Shown: positions 15,438 through 23,157 of the stretch, in pieces | Layout of the letters: each line of letters opens with the position of its first letter | How positions within the stretch are numbered: the stretch's first letter is position 1 | Assembly (NCBI GenBank): GCA_030680175.1 | Contig: JAUXWO010000132.1 | Span: 1-33,843, forward strand | Origin: Vicinamibacterales bacterium | GTDB lineage: Bacteria > Acidobacteriota > Vicinamibacteria > Vicinamibacterales > UBA2999 | Length of the DNA: 33,843 bases | Direction of reading: 5' to 3' | Translations under genes and position numbers: made by a program | Notes under the pieces: generated by a model | What the model was told of the DNA's origin: nothing | Database searches by the model: none | What the model saw: only the letters and a program-made list of their open reading frames with translations

Positions 15438-16103
15438 TCACTCCACGGGTTCAGGAAGCGCGGTCCGGGTGAGGCCGTCGTGCGCGGACAGGCGCCTCGC
15501 CCGGTCCGTCACGCCGGGCAGGAGCGCAAGTCCGATCATCAGGAGGGCGAGGGCGAGAAACGCGAGGTAGCCCTCGGCGGGAGGGGGCACGGCCTGCATC
15601 ACGGTGCCGAGCGTGGCGGCGTCGAAGAGCGCCTGCAGCGCGCGCGTCATGCGGCCTCCGGCCGGCTCCGACAAGCCCGCGAGCACGATGAACTTGAGGA
15701 GGAACGCCGACCCGAACGTGATCAGCAGGCTCCGCAGCAGGCGGTCACGCGACGGCGCCGCCGCCAGCGTCTGCATGAGCAGGATCAGCAGGAGGACGCT
15801 CACCATCCCCCGGAAGAGCCCCGCGTCCGGCGTCACGAGCGTGAACGCCTGGGCCGAGGCGAGAAAGAGCGATGCCAGCACCAACGCGCCGTTCAGGTTG
15901 GCCACGGGCTCCCGCCGCTGGTGCATGAGGGCATCCGGGTGGAGGACCCCGCCCTGTACGAGCACGCCGAGCAGCATCGTTGCCAGCACGAGCGCGAAGA
16001 GCGACGGCGGCACCAAGGCGACGGGTTCGCCCAGGCGGAGCCCGGCCACGAGCACGACCGTCAGGAAGAGGGCCGGCAGCCAGACGGCTTCGCGCATGGC
16101 CAT
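15438..16103 (-). CDS. Six-TM integral membrane protein of unknown function
   Basis: 221 residues; not recognised. Six hydrophobic segments can be drawn: WLPALFLTVVLVAGL, SLFALVLATMLLGVLVQGG, NGALVLASLFLASAQAFTL, MVSVLLLILLMQTLAA, SLLITFGSAFLLKFIVLAGL and YLAFLALALLMIGLALLPG. A charged loop (HPDALMHQRREP) lies between segments 2 and 3, and the C-terminus is hydrophilic. The ATG at 16103 overlaps the stop codon of the TPR-like gene (TGATG), so the two are translationally coupled and probably work together at the inner membrane. A GTG at 16106 is an alternative start. Confidence 0.7.
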   Translation of the reverse strand: MAMREAVWLPALFLTVVLVAGLRLGEPVALVPPSLFALVLATMLLGVLVQGGVLHPDALMHQRREPVANLNGALVLASLFLASAQAFTLVTPDAGLFRGMVSVLLLILLMQTLAAAPSRDRLLRSLLITFGSAFLLKFIVLAGLSEPAGGRMTRALQALFDAATLGTVMQAVPPPAEGYLAFLALALLMIGLALLPGVTDRARRLSAHDGLTRTALPEPVE

Positions 16104-16603
16104 CACCGGCGCTCCCGGAAGAGCCGCAGGGGATTCAGGTCCGACCAGTCACGCGAAAGGCCGGCCTCGATCTCGGCCTTCAGCGCATCCGCCGACTGCA
16201 GCGACAGCCCCGGGTCCTCGACGACGAGATGGCCGGCGGGCGCGAGGGCCAGCGCGCGGTCCACCGCCGCGAGCCCCTCGGTGAGCAGCGCATCGTCATG
16301 GTAGAGCCGGTGCCACCCCTGCCGGTAGTAGCTGTACGCGACGTAGAACTGCGTGCGCGCGTCCCGCACGGCGCCATCGGCGCGCGCAAAGGCGGCGCGG
16401 GCCTCGACGAAGCGGTCCTCGTGGAAGAGCCGCAGGCCCTCACTGAAGGCCGCCTGGTCGATGTGGTACGCGCCGACCGTCGCCGCCAGCCCGCCCGCCA
16501 CCTGCGCCATGGTCTGGGGCTGGGACAGGTAGAGCCATCCGATCAGGGCGGCGTAGGCGGCCGACCCGATGAGCCCGAGAACGCGGATCGTGGGCTCGGT
16601 CAT
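16103..16603 (-). CDS. Membrane-anchored TPR-like protein
   Basis: 166 residues. An N-terminal hydrophobic segment (LGLIGSAAYAALIGWLYL, about residues 8-26) is followed by a second, weaker one, then helical repeats with TPR-like spacing: AAFSEGLRLFHEDRFVEARAAF and VAYSYYRQGW, then LLTEGLAAVDRALALAP. It probably scaffolds a membrane complex with the six-TM protein encoded by the overlapping next gene. The ATG at 16603 is preferred because a TACAAT box ends six bases before it; this implies a leaderless transcript. A longer open frame upstream runs through a palindromic repeat and is not credible. Confidence 0.65.
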   Translation of the reverse strand: MTEPTIRVLGLIGSAAYAALIGWLYLSQPQTMAQVAGGLAATVGAYHIDQAAFSEGLRLFHEDRFVEARAAFARADGAVRDARTQFYVAYSYYRQGWHRLYHDDALLTEGLAAVDRALALAPAGHLVVEDPGLSLQSADALKAEIEAGLSRDWSDLNPLRLFRERR

Positions 16604-16609
16604 GGAGTG

Positions 16610-16615
16610 ATTGTA
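16610..16615 (-). promoter_or_regulatory. Putative -10 box (TACAAT), leaderless start of the TPR-like gene
   Basis: TACAAT on the minus strand is separated from the ATG by six bases (CACTCC). No ribosome-binding site fits, so transcription probably starts at or next to the start codon. Confidence 0.5.
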
Positions 16616-16663
16616 CCGGAGTGTGGCGATGCCGCCGCGGCTGAGGCCGTGTGATTCGATGAC

Positions 16664-16785
16664 GATCCGCAGATTACGCGGATGACGCAGATGCCCGCCG
16701 CTCACCGGTGGCGACAATGGCTGTCGGTTCTCGACCGACAGCCACGGGACGTCGTCATCCGCGTAATCTGCGTAATCTGCGGATC
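16664..16785. repeat. Palindromic element, second family (CGCAGATTA 9-bp units)
   Basis: Left arm 16664-16687 and right arm 16753-16785 are inverted copies starting GATCCGCAGATTACGCGGAT. The arms consist of 9-bp units (CGCAGATTA, CGCGGATGA), and the right arm holds one extra unit. At the centre, GGCTGTCGGT (16719-16728) pairs perfectly with ACCGACAGCC (16734-16743) around a 5-base loop. The element lies between two co-directional genes, upstream of the TPR-like gene's promoter. Confidence 0.87.
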
Positions 16786-16788
16786 CGT

Positions 16789-16974
16789 CTACTCGGAGCC
16801 GTCGGCGCGTGTCAGGGAGACGTAACGTGTACCGTCGTCGTCGTGGACGTGGACGGTCCAGGGGTTGCAGCAGACCTCGCAGTCCTGGACGAAGCGGCCC
16901 CGGACGTCGGGTTCGACGTAGACCTCTCCGGCCTCGCCGCAATACGGACAGACGACGGGGAAGGTGTCGTCCAT
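16789..16974 (-). CDS. CPXCG-motif cysteine-rich protein
   Basis: 61 residues. The protein begins MDDTFPVVCPYCGEAG, with the Cys9-Pro-Tyr-Cys12-Gly motif that names the family, and has a second cluster, Cys32, Cys35 and Cys36, in QDCEVCCNPW; together these look like a zinc-ribbon metal site. Length matches the family, whose function is unknown. The ATG at 16974 lies 9 bases after the ABC-F stop codon, so it is the second gene of that operon. It ends 3 bases before the arm of a palindromic element, which may terminate the transcript. Confidence 0.85.
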   Translation of the reverse strand: MDDTFPVVCPYCGEAGEVYVEPDVRGRFVQDCEVCCNPWTVHVHDDDGTRYVSLTRADGSE

Positions 16975-16983
16975 GGGCCGCGC

Positions 16984-18582
16984 CTACGCCGCCGTGCTGG
17001 CGAAGTCCTCGTAGGAGCCCTTGAAGTCGTGGATCTGGCCGTGCTGGAAATGCCACACGCGCGTGCCGACCTCTTCCATCACGTCCTGGTCATGCGTGAC
17101 GAGCAGGACGGTCCCCTCGAACTTCTGCAGCGCGATGTTGAGCGCGTTGATGGCCTCGAGGTCGAGGTGGTTCGTCGGCTCGTCGAGCACGAGGATGTTG
17201 GGCTTCTGCAGCATGATGCGGCAGAAGAGCAGCCGCGCCGTCTCGCCGCCCGAAAGCGCTTCGGTGGGCTTCAGGCCCTCCTCGCCGCTGAACAGCATCT
17301 GGCCGAGCAGGCCGTGGATGTCCTGGCGCGAGGCGGCCGGATCGAACTGGTGCAGCCACTCCGCCGCGGTCATCCCCTTCCGGATGAGGCCCGTGTGGTC
17401 CTGCGGGAAGTACCCGATGGCGGCCTCGTGGCCCCACTTCACCTTGCCCGCGTCGATGTCGGCCGGCGTCGGGTCGACGTTCGGGGCATCCGCCATCAGC
17501 GCCTTGAGCAGCGTCGTCTTGCCCTGGCCGTTGCGGCCGACCAGCACGATCTTGTCGCCGCGGTTGACGATGGCGGAGAAGTTGGTGACGACGGGCAGGC
17601 CGTCGAAGCCCTTGGTCACGCCCTCGAACTCGAGCGGGACGCGGCCCGACGGCTTGTTGATGGCGAACTTGATGTACGGGCGCTGGATGTTCGACCGCGC
17701 GAGCACCGTCGTCTGCAGGCGCTCGACTTCCTTGCGCCGCGACTGCACCTGGCTCGAGCGGGTGCCGGCCGAGAAGCGCGCGATGAAGTCGTTCAACTGC
17801 GCGATCTTCTTCTCGCGCTGGGCGTTGTCGGATTCCACCTGCGAGCGGATCTGCGTCTTGGCCATCACCATGTCGTCGTAGCCGCCGGTGTAGGTGATGA
17901 TGGTCTGGTAGTCGATGTCGGCCGTGTGGGTGCAGACGCCGTTCAGGAAGTGGCGGTCGTGCGAGATGACGATCAGGCTCCCCTCGTAGTGCGTGAGGAA
18001 GTCCTGGAGCCAGTGGATCGAGTCGAGGTCCAGGTGGTTCGTCGGCTCGTCGAGCAGCAGGGCCTGCGGGTGGCCGAAGAGCGCCTGCGCGAGCAGGACG
18101 CGCACCTTCTGGCCGCCCTGCAGCTCCGACATCGGCCGCTCATGCACATCGTCCGGAATGTCGAGGCCCTGGAGCAGGATCGCCGCGTCGCTCTCGGCGG
18201 CGTAGCCGTCCTCTTCGCCGACGATGCCCTCGAGTTCGCCGAGGCGCATGCCGTCGGCTTCGGTCATCTCGGGCTTGGCGTAGAGGAACTCGCGCTCCTC
18301 GAGCGCGCTCCAGAGGCGCGCGTTCCCCATGATCACCGTGTCGATCACGCGGAAGCGGTCGAAGGCGAACTGGTCCTGGCGCAGGACGCCGAGCTTCTCG
18401 GGACGGACGACCGTCCCCTTCTGCGGGGCGATTTCGCCCGTCAGGAGCTTCATGAAGGTGGACTTGCCCGCGCCGTTCGGTCCCGTCAGGCCGTAGCGGC
18501 GGCCGGGAAGGAACGTGGTGGACACCTCCTCGAAGAGCACCTTCGAGCCGAAGCGCATCGAGACGTTACTGACTGAGATCAC
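16984..18582 (-). CDS. ABC-F family ATPase, YbiT type
   Basis: 532 residues, with two fused ABC ATPase domains and no membrane segments, as in ribosome-associated ABC-F proteins. Domain 1: Walker A GPNGAGKS, signature LQGGQ, Walker B ALLLDEPTNHLD and the switch ISHDRHFL. Domain 2: Walker A GRNGQGKT, signature LSGGE, Walker B ILVLDEPTNHLD and THDQDVM. The interdomain linker is Arg/Lys-rich (SAGTRSSQVQSRRKEVERLQ). Length and the N-terminal MRFGSKVLFEEVS and RQDQFAFDRF resemble E. coli YbiT. The likely role is to bind the ribosomal E site and relieve stalled translation. The GTG at 18582 is chosen because the family begins there; an earlier GTG at 18618 sits at the probable promoter. The CPXCG gene follows in the same operon. 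Confidence 0.93.
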   Translation of the reverse strand: MISVSNVSMRFGSKVLFEEVSTTFLPGRRYGLTGPNGAGKSTFMKLLTGEIAPQKGTVVRPEKLGVLRQDQFAFDRFRVIDTVIMGNARLWSALEEREFLYAKPEMTEADGMRLGELEGIVGEEDGYAAESDAAILLQGLDIPDDVHERPMSELQGGQKVRVLLAQALFGHPQALLLDEPTNHLDLDSIHWLQDFLTHYEGSLIVISHDRHFLNGVCTHTADIDYQTIITYTGGYDDMVMAKTQIRSQVESDNAQREKKIAQLNDFIARFSAGTRSSQVQSRRKEVERLQTTVLARSNIQRPYIKFAINKPSGRVPLEFEGVTKGFDGLPVVTNFSAIVNRGDKIVLVGRNGQGKTTLLKALMADAPNVDPTPADIDAGKVKWGHEAAIGYFPQDHTGLIRKGMTAAEWLHQFDPAASRQDIHGLLGQMLFSGEEGLKPTEALSGGETARLLFCRIMLQKPNILVLDEPTNHLDLEAINALNIALQKFEGTVLLVTHDQDVMEEVGTRVWHFQHGQIHDFKGSYEDFASTAA

Positions 18583-18619
18583 GGGGTCGCCTGTCTGAAC
18601 CGGGTTACACGAACCCACA

Positions 18620-18625
18620 ATCTTA
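18620..18625 (-). promoter_or_regulatory. Putative -10 box (TAAGAT) for the ABC-F gene
   Basis: TAAGAT on the minus strand lies 37 bases upstream of the chosen GTG start, back to back with the promoter of the divergent M19 gene. It argues against the earlier GTG at 18618, which would lie at or before the transcript start. Confidence 0.4.
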
Positions 18626-18669
18626 CCATGCCGGTCCGAGCCCTCCGGCGCCCCGGGCCCTTTCCGGGC

Positions 18670-18675
18670 TAGAAT
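18670..18675 (+). promoter_or_regulatory. Putative -10 box (TAGAAT), leaderless start of the M19 gene
   Basis: TAGAAT ends eight bases before the ATG at 18684, and no ribosome-binding site is present. The spacing matches other candidates in this window and implies a leaderless mRNA. Confidence 0.5.
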
Positions 18676-18683
18676 CGGCCCCC

Positions 18684-19733
18684 ATGACCACCCCCGCGGC
18701 CCGCCCGCACGGCGGCTTCCACTCCACGATCGACGCCGATCACCCCTATCTCTTCATCGACTCGTGCATGCAGATCTGGCCGGATGCCGACTTCGCCTCG
18801 GCCCACCGGCACGGGGTCGCCGCGTACGGCGTGACGGCGTTCATGCCGCATGACGACTTCGCCACGGCCGTCGAGCACATGATGTTCTGGCACCTGGTGG
18901 CGCGCCGGCATCCGCACCTCTACGTCGTCGACACCGTGGAGGATGTGCGACGCGGCAAGCGCGACGGGCGGGCCGGCCTGCTGCTCTTTGCCCAGGGCGG
19001 CGACTTCATCGGCTGGAAGCTCCACCGGATCGAGGCGATGCAGCGGCTCGGGCTGCGCGTGATGATCCCGGCCTACAACCGGACGAACCACCTGTGCGAC
19101 GGCATCCTCGATCGCACCGAGGGCGGCCTGAGCCGCTTCGGGCAGGCGGTGGTCGACGAGTGCCATCGCGCCGGGGTTGTCGTCGACTGCACGCACCTCG
19201 GCGCGCGGTCGAGCCTCGAGATCATCGACCGCAGCCCCGGCCCGGTCATCTTCAGCCACTCGAATCCACGGGCGCTGGCCGACAACCCGCGCAACATCAG
19301 CGACGCGGAGATCGTGGCGTGTATCGGCCGGGGCGGCGTGGTGGGCTGCGTGTCGTGGGGGCCGCTCGTGATGCGGACGGGGACGACGCACTGGCCGACG
19401 CTTGACGAGTTCCTCGCCTGCATCGACCACGTGGCGCAACTGGCCGGCAACGCGGACCACATCGGCATCGGGACCGACATGTCGCTCGGCAGCTACCCGC
19501 CGCACGAGACCGATCCGTGGGGCGAGCCCGCGTACGTCTCGATTTCCGAGGACTACGGCCGGCACGTCACGCCGGACATCCGTTCACCCCGCCGCGCGGT
19601 CGACGGCTTCTCGGATTACCCGGAGATCGTGAACGTGGCCAACGGCCTCCTGGCGCGCGGCTACACCGACGCCCAGGTACACGGCATCCTGGGGGAGAAC
19701 TACCTGCGGGTGTTCGAGCAGGTCTGGCGCTGA
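18684..19733 (+). CDS. Peptidase M19 (renal dipeptidase) family protein with partly lost metal site
   Basis: 349 residues, usual length, no signal peptide. The amidohydrolase-like barrel is recognisable from MIPAYNRTNHLCDGI, RFGQAVVDECHRAGVVVDCTHLG, PVIFSHSNPRAL.DNPRNISD and DHIGIGTDMSLGS, ending with GILGENYLRVFEQVW. M19 enzymes use two zinc ions held by His-x-Asp near the N-terminus, a bridging Glu, two His and an Asp. Here His171, His192 and Asp265 align with the later ligands, but the His-x-Asp is replaced by Ser27-Cys-Met29 and the Glu by Gln104 (FAQGG). It may therefore bind one metal only, with an altered reaction or none. The ATG at 18684 is set by the TAGAAT box. A palindromic element follows. 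Confidence 0.85.
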   Translation: MTTPAARPHGGFHSTIDADHPYLFIDSCMQIWPDADFASAHRHGVAAYGVTAFMPHDDFATAVEHMMFWHLVARRHPHLYVVDTVEDVRRGKRDGRAGLLLFAQGGDFIGWKLHRIEAMQRLGLRVMIPAYNRTNHLCDGILDRTEGGLSRFGQAVVDECHRAGVVVDCTHLGARSSLEIIDRSPGPVIFSHSNPRALADNPRNISDAEIVACIGRGGVVGCVSWGPLVMRTGTTHWPTLDEFLACIDHVAQLAGNADHIGIGTDMSLGSYPPHETDPWGEPAYVSISEDYGRHVTPDIRSPRRAVDGFSDYPEIVNVANGLLARGYTDAQVHGILGENYLRVFEQVWR

Positions 19734-19742
19734 TCACTGTTC

Positions 19743-19893
19743 ACGTACAAACACGAAGGACACGAAGGGCACGAAGAAAACACCATACTCAAGGATCCGG
19801 TCGGGTGACTGGATTGCCTCTTGAGAGTTGATGTCGCTACCGTACGGCCCTTCGTGGCCTTCGTGGCCTTCGTGGCCTTCGTGTCTTGTACGT
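19743..19893. repeat. Palindromic element with 9-bp repeat arms (copy 3)
   Basis: Left arm 19743-19776 starts ACGTACAAACACGAAGG; right arm 19850-19893 is its inverted copy with a 1-base indel and one extra 9-bp unit (CCTTCGTGG three times in tandem). The centre holds a nested palindrome bounded by CTCAAG and CTTGAG (around 19788-19825) with GGATCCGGT, shared with copy 2. The element lies between the convergent M19 and ankyrin genes. Confidence 0.87.
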
Positions 19894-19929
19894 GTCGCCG
19901 TTAGTCCGCGTGCCGCATCGTCGTCCCGT

Positions 19930-21648
19930 CTAGCAGGACACGCAGCGGTGGTTGTTCTTCGCGCCGAACTTCTCGAGGAGCGCGATCGTCTCGGGGAAGG
20001 GCTCGACGCGCTGGACGGGGCCGTTGGCCATGTCGACCGTGCTCTGGCCGCCGCGGCTCACCTTGGTCACGTCGGCGCCCTTCGAAACGAGATACAGGAT
20101 CATCTCGTTGTCGCCGCGCGCGGCGGCGTGGTGCGCCGCCGTGTAGCCCTCGTGGTCGATCTCGTTGACGTCGACGCCCGCCTCTTCAATCAGGTACTGC
20201 ACCGCGGCCATCATGCCCGTGGGGGCGAAGCGGTGGGCGTTGCCCGCGAAGCCCTCGCCGTAGCCGGCGCCCGCGGCGGCGAGCAGCGGCGGGATGCCGG
20301 GGCCGCCGACCGGCACCGGCGGCAGGCCGGTGTGGTCGATGTCCTCATCACGGCCACGCGTGCCGCCCTGGAACCGGCGGGTGCTCGCGGCGCGCATGGT
20401 CGGGATCTTCGGGTCGGCGCCGTGCGCCACGAGCATGCGCATGGCCTCGATGTCGCTGGCGTAGGCCGCGCGCCAGAACGGCGTGGCGCCGCTGTCGTCG
20501 ACGCGCAGCAGGTCGAAGTTGTACTGCGTGTACCAGACCTTGCGGTTGACGCGCGCGTTCGGGTCGGCGCCCCTGGCGAGCAGGGCGGTCATCAGGTCGA
20601 GATACGAGCGTTCCTGCTGCTGGTAGGCGCGCGGCTGCGGGTAAAAGCTCTTCGGCGCCCACTGGACGTTGATGACGCCGTAGAGCGGCGTCACGCCGTT
20701 GCTGGCGGCGACGGTCGGATCGGCGCCGCGCTCGAGCAGTTCCATGGCGAGATCGAAGTGGCCATTGATCGTCGCGATGAGCAGCGGCGACATGTGGTCG
20801 GCGGGGCTCGCCTGGTTGACGTCCGCCCCGGCGTCGAGCAGGACGCGCGCGGTCTCCGTGTGGCCCTGGCGCGCCGCGAAGTGAAGCGCGGTGAGCCCGC
20901 CCTGCTTGCCGATGAGCTCGACGTACTGGAAGCCGCGGGTGAGGCCGGGGACCTCCACCGGTCCCGCCGGCGCGGGCGTGGCGCCGCCGCGGGTCTCGAT
21001 GTCCTCCTCGGGTTCACGCGTGAGCGCGGTCAGGTCCGTGACCTTGGCGGTGAGGCGCCAGTCGGCGCCGCGCGCCAGCAGCATCCGCACCGCCTCGACA
21101 CGGTTCTGCGCCGCGGCGAACATCAGCGCCGAGACGCCGTTGGCCGTGTCCACGGCGTTCAGGTCCGCGCCCGTGTCCGCGAGGAGGGCGATGGACTCGG
21201 CGCTGCCGGAGGCGGCGGCCAGCATCAGCGGCGTGGCGCCGGTGGTGGTGACGGCGTTGACCGGCGCCCCCGCCTTGAGGAGCGCGGCGAGCACCGGCGC
21301 GGCGCCCTTCTGGCTGGCCAGATGCAGGGGCATGTAGGCGCCGAGCCGTGTGGTCGCGCGGACGTTGCCACCCGCGTAGAGCAGCATGTCCGCCATGGCG
21401 GCATCGCCCTGGCGCGCGGCCCAGTGCAGCGCCGTCATGCCGTCGCCCTGCGCCGCGTTGACGTCGTTGCCGTCCCTGAGCAGCGTGCGCACGGCCTCGG
21501 CGTTGCCGGCCATCGCGGCGTCGGCCACGGTGGAGGCGGCGGCGCGCGCGCCCTGGAGCGGCGCCGACAGGCAGAGCACGGCAGCCACGGCGAGGGCGGC
21601 CCGGGTGAGGTGCAGCGTCCGGTTCATGCGCATCATGTCCTCGCTCAC
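19930..21648 (-). CDS. Exported ankyrin-repeat protein
   Basis: 572 residues. A Sec signal peptide (TRAALAVAAVLCLSAPLQGARA, about residues 14-35) is followed by about ten ankyrin repeats, for example DGMTALHWAARQGDAAMADMLL, then GATPLMLAAASGSAESIALL, then GLTALHFAARQGHTETARVLL and EGYTAAHHAAARGDNEMILYL, with a less regular segment at about 230-260. Ankyrin repeats bind protein partners; here the partner should be extracytoplasmic. The protein ends in NHRCVSC. The GTG at 21648 overlaps the DUF1552 stop codon by 4 bp; ATG codons at 21636 and 21633 are alternatives that keep the signal peptide. Ankyrin genes are often seen beside DUF1592/DUF1552 pairs, suggesting one exported system. Confidence 0.88.
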   Translation of the reverse strand: MSEDMMRMNRTLHLTRAALAVAAVLCLSAPLQGARAAASTVADAAMAGNAEAVRTLLRDGNDVNAAQGDGMTALHWAARQGDAAMADMLLYAGGNVRATTRLGAYMPLHLASQKGAAPVLAALLKAGAPVNAVTTTGATPLMLAAASGSAESIALLADTGADLNAVDTANGVSALMFAAAQNRVEAVRMLLARGADWRLTAKVTDLTALTREPEEDIETRGGATPAPAGPVEVPGLTRGFQYVELIGKQGGLTALHFAARQGHTETARVLLDAGADVNQASPADHMSPLLIATINGHFDLAMELLERGADPTVAASNGVTPLYGVINVQWAPKSFYPQPRAYQQQERSYLDLMTALLARGADPNARVNRKVWYTQYNFDLLRVDDSGATPFWRAAYASDIEAMRMLVAHGADPKIPTMRAASTRRFQGGTRGRDEDIDHTGLPPVPVGGPGIPPLLAAAGAGYGEGFAGNAHRFAPTGMMAAVQYLIEEAGVDVNEIDHEGYTAAHHAAARGDNEMILYLVSKGADVTKVSRGGQSTVDMANGPVQRVEPFPETIALLEKFGAKNNHRCVSC

Positions 21649-23045
21649 GCGCTGGTCGTCGTGTCGGCCGGCTGATTCAGTTCGAACGTCCCGTTGCTGT
21701 CGCCGAACGAGTCGCTCTCGACGCCGAACATCTGCGCCACCGACAGCATCACGTTGGCCATCGGCGTCTCCGGCGCGGCGGCGTGATGCACGTGGCCCTT
21801 CAGCCGCCCGCCGGCGTGGCCCGCCAGGAACAGCGGGCAGCGCTTGTGGTTGTGCACGTTCGGGTTGCCCATCGGCGAACCGTAGAGGATCACCGTGTTG
21901 TCGAGCACCGAGCCGTCGCCGTCCGGCGTGTCCTTCAGCCGGTCGAGCAGGTGAGGCAGCAGGCCCACGTGCCAGGTGTTGATCTTGGCGAACTCGACGA
22001 TGCGGTCCTCGCGCTCCTGATGGTGCGAGGCGATGTGGAAGCCGGTCGAGACGCCCGCCTCGCGGAACACACGGTTCGAGACGTCGCGGCTCATCTTGAA
22101 CGCGCCGACCCGCGTGATATCCGACGTGAACGCGAGCGCCTGCAGGTCGAGCATCAGCGTGACGTGCTCGGCGTAGGAGTCGGGCACGCCGATCGGCGCC
22201 TCCGGCAGCTCGCGCTGTTCACCGCTGCTGTTGAACGCCTCGACCCGCTGGATGCGCTGCTCGATCTCGCGCACGTCGTCGAGGTAGCTGGTCAGGCGGA
22301 GGCGGTCAGAGGCGCCGAGATCGGCCTTCATCCGGTTGACCGACCCGCTGACCCAGTCGAGGATGCTGCGGTCGCGGCGGCGGCGCGCCGCCCGCGCCTC
22401 CGGCGTGGCGCCCACGCCGAAGAGCTGGTCGAACACCATGCGCGGGTCGCGCACCATCGGGAGCGGCTCGGTCGGCGACTTCCAGCTGATCGAGTCCGTG
22501 TACGCGCACGAGTAGCCGTAGAAGCAGCCGCCGGCCTGGTCGACGTTCTCGATGCAGAGCTGCATCGACGGGATGGGCGTCTCGCGGCCGATCTGCTGCG
22601 CGATCACCTGGTCGATGGACGTGCCGGCGCGGATGTCGGACCCCTGCGTCTGGTAGGGATGCGCCTGCGTCAGGAACACCGCGGCCGAGCGGAAGTGATC
22701 GCCGCCGATCTCGGGCGGCGTGAACGCCTCGGCGTTGCGCACGTCGGTATTGCTGACGATGGTGAGGTAGTCGCGATACGCCTCGAGGGGGCGCAGGCTG
22801 CTCGGGGTCAGGTCGAAATCACGTCCGGTCGCGGCGGGGGACCAGAGATTCTTCTCCGCACCGATCGCCGTGGCGCCGGCCGAGCCGTGGACCATCTCGA
22901 TGGCCAGGAAGCGGAGCGTGCCGGCGGCCGTCGCGGCCTGCGCGCGCCCCGCGGGCACCATGGCATCGAGCAGCGGCAGCGCGATGGTGACGCCCATGCC
23001 CTTCAGCACGGCGCGGCGGGAGAGGTGCTTCTTCGTGATGTACAT
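21645..23045 (-). CDS. Tat-exported DUF1552 domain protein
   Basis: 466 residues. The twin-arginine signal (SRRAVLKGMGVTIALPLL) is followed by a DUF1552 domain running to the C-terminus, with landmarks LRFLAIEMVHGSAGA, VFLTQAHPY, GTSIDQVIAQQIG, GGCFYGYSCAYTDSISW and VILYGSPMGNPNVHNHKRCP. The family is exported and of unproven function; the distribution of His residues (THVGLL-, HIASHH-, NVHNHK-type clusters) would allow metal binding. The ATG at 23045 follows GGAAGGA. It lies 102 bp after the DUF1592 gene, with a heptamer tract in the gap, and overlaps the ankyrin gene by 4 bp, so all three are probably cotranscribed. Confidence 0.9.
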   Translation of the reverse strand: MYITKKHLSRRAVLKGMGVTIALPLLDAMVPAGRAQAATAAGTLRFLAIEMVHGSAGATAIGAEKNLWSPAATGRDFDLTPSSLRPLEAYRDYLTIVSNTDVRNAEAFTPPEIGGDHFRSAAVFLTQAHPYQTQGSDIRAGTSIDQVIAQQIGRETPIPSMQLCIENVDQAGGCFYGYSCAYTDSISWKSPTEPLPMVRDPRMVFDQLFGVGATPEARAARRRRDRSILDWVSGSVNRMKADLGASDRLRLTSYLDDVREIEQRIQRVEAFNSSGEQRELPEAPIGVPDSYAEHVTLMLDLQALAFTSDITRVGAFKMSRDVSNRVFREAGVSTGFHIASHHQEREDRIVEFAKINTWHVGLLPHLLDRLKDTPDGDGSVLDNTVILYGSPMGNPNVHNHKRCPLFLAGHAGGRLKGHVHHAAAPETPMANVMLSVAQMFGVESDSFGDSNGTFELNQPADTTTSA

Positions 23046-23110
23046 CGTGTCGGTCCTTCCCCGGTTGTCGTCGTCGCGGTCGTCGTTATGGTCGTCGTGT
23101 CAGGCCGCCT

Positions 23111-23157
23111 CGTGCGGCGTCCAGCGTGCGCGTCCAGCGTGCGGCGTCTAGCGTGCG
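23111..23157 (-). repeat. Heptamer/14-mer tract (GCGTCCA-GCGTGCG) overlapping a stop codon
   Basis: Read on the + strand, the units are GCGTCCA, GCGTGCG, CGTCCA (one base lost), GCGTGCG, GCGTCTA and GCGTGCG, with a partial unit before. The DUF1592 stop codon lies within GCGTCTA (23148-23150) and the last two codons within the next unit, so the tract has grown into the end of that gene. Confidence 0.7.

Noticed and set aside
16708-18576. Long + strand open frame opposite the ABC-F gene
   Set aside because: Low-complexity Val/Leu/Asp/Arg composition mirrors the codons of the ABC-F gene on the other strand; no domain is recognised.
19828-21675. Long open frame on the + strand opposite the ankyrin gene (615 codons), and similarly 21783-25463 opposite the DUF1552/DUF1592 genes
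   Set aside because: These are antisense shadow frames caused by high G+C at third codon positions; the products are Arg/Ala/Gly/His-rich with no domains.
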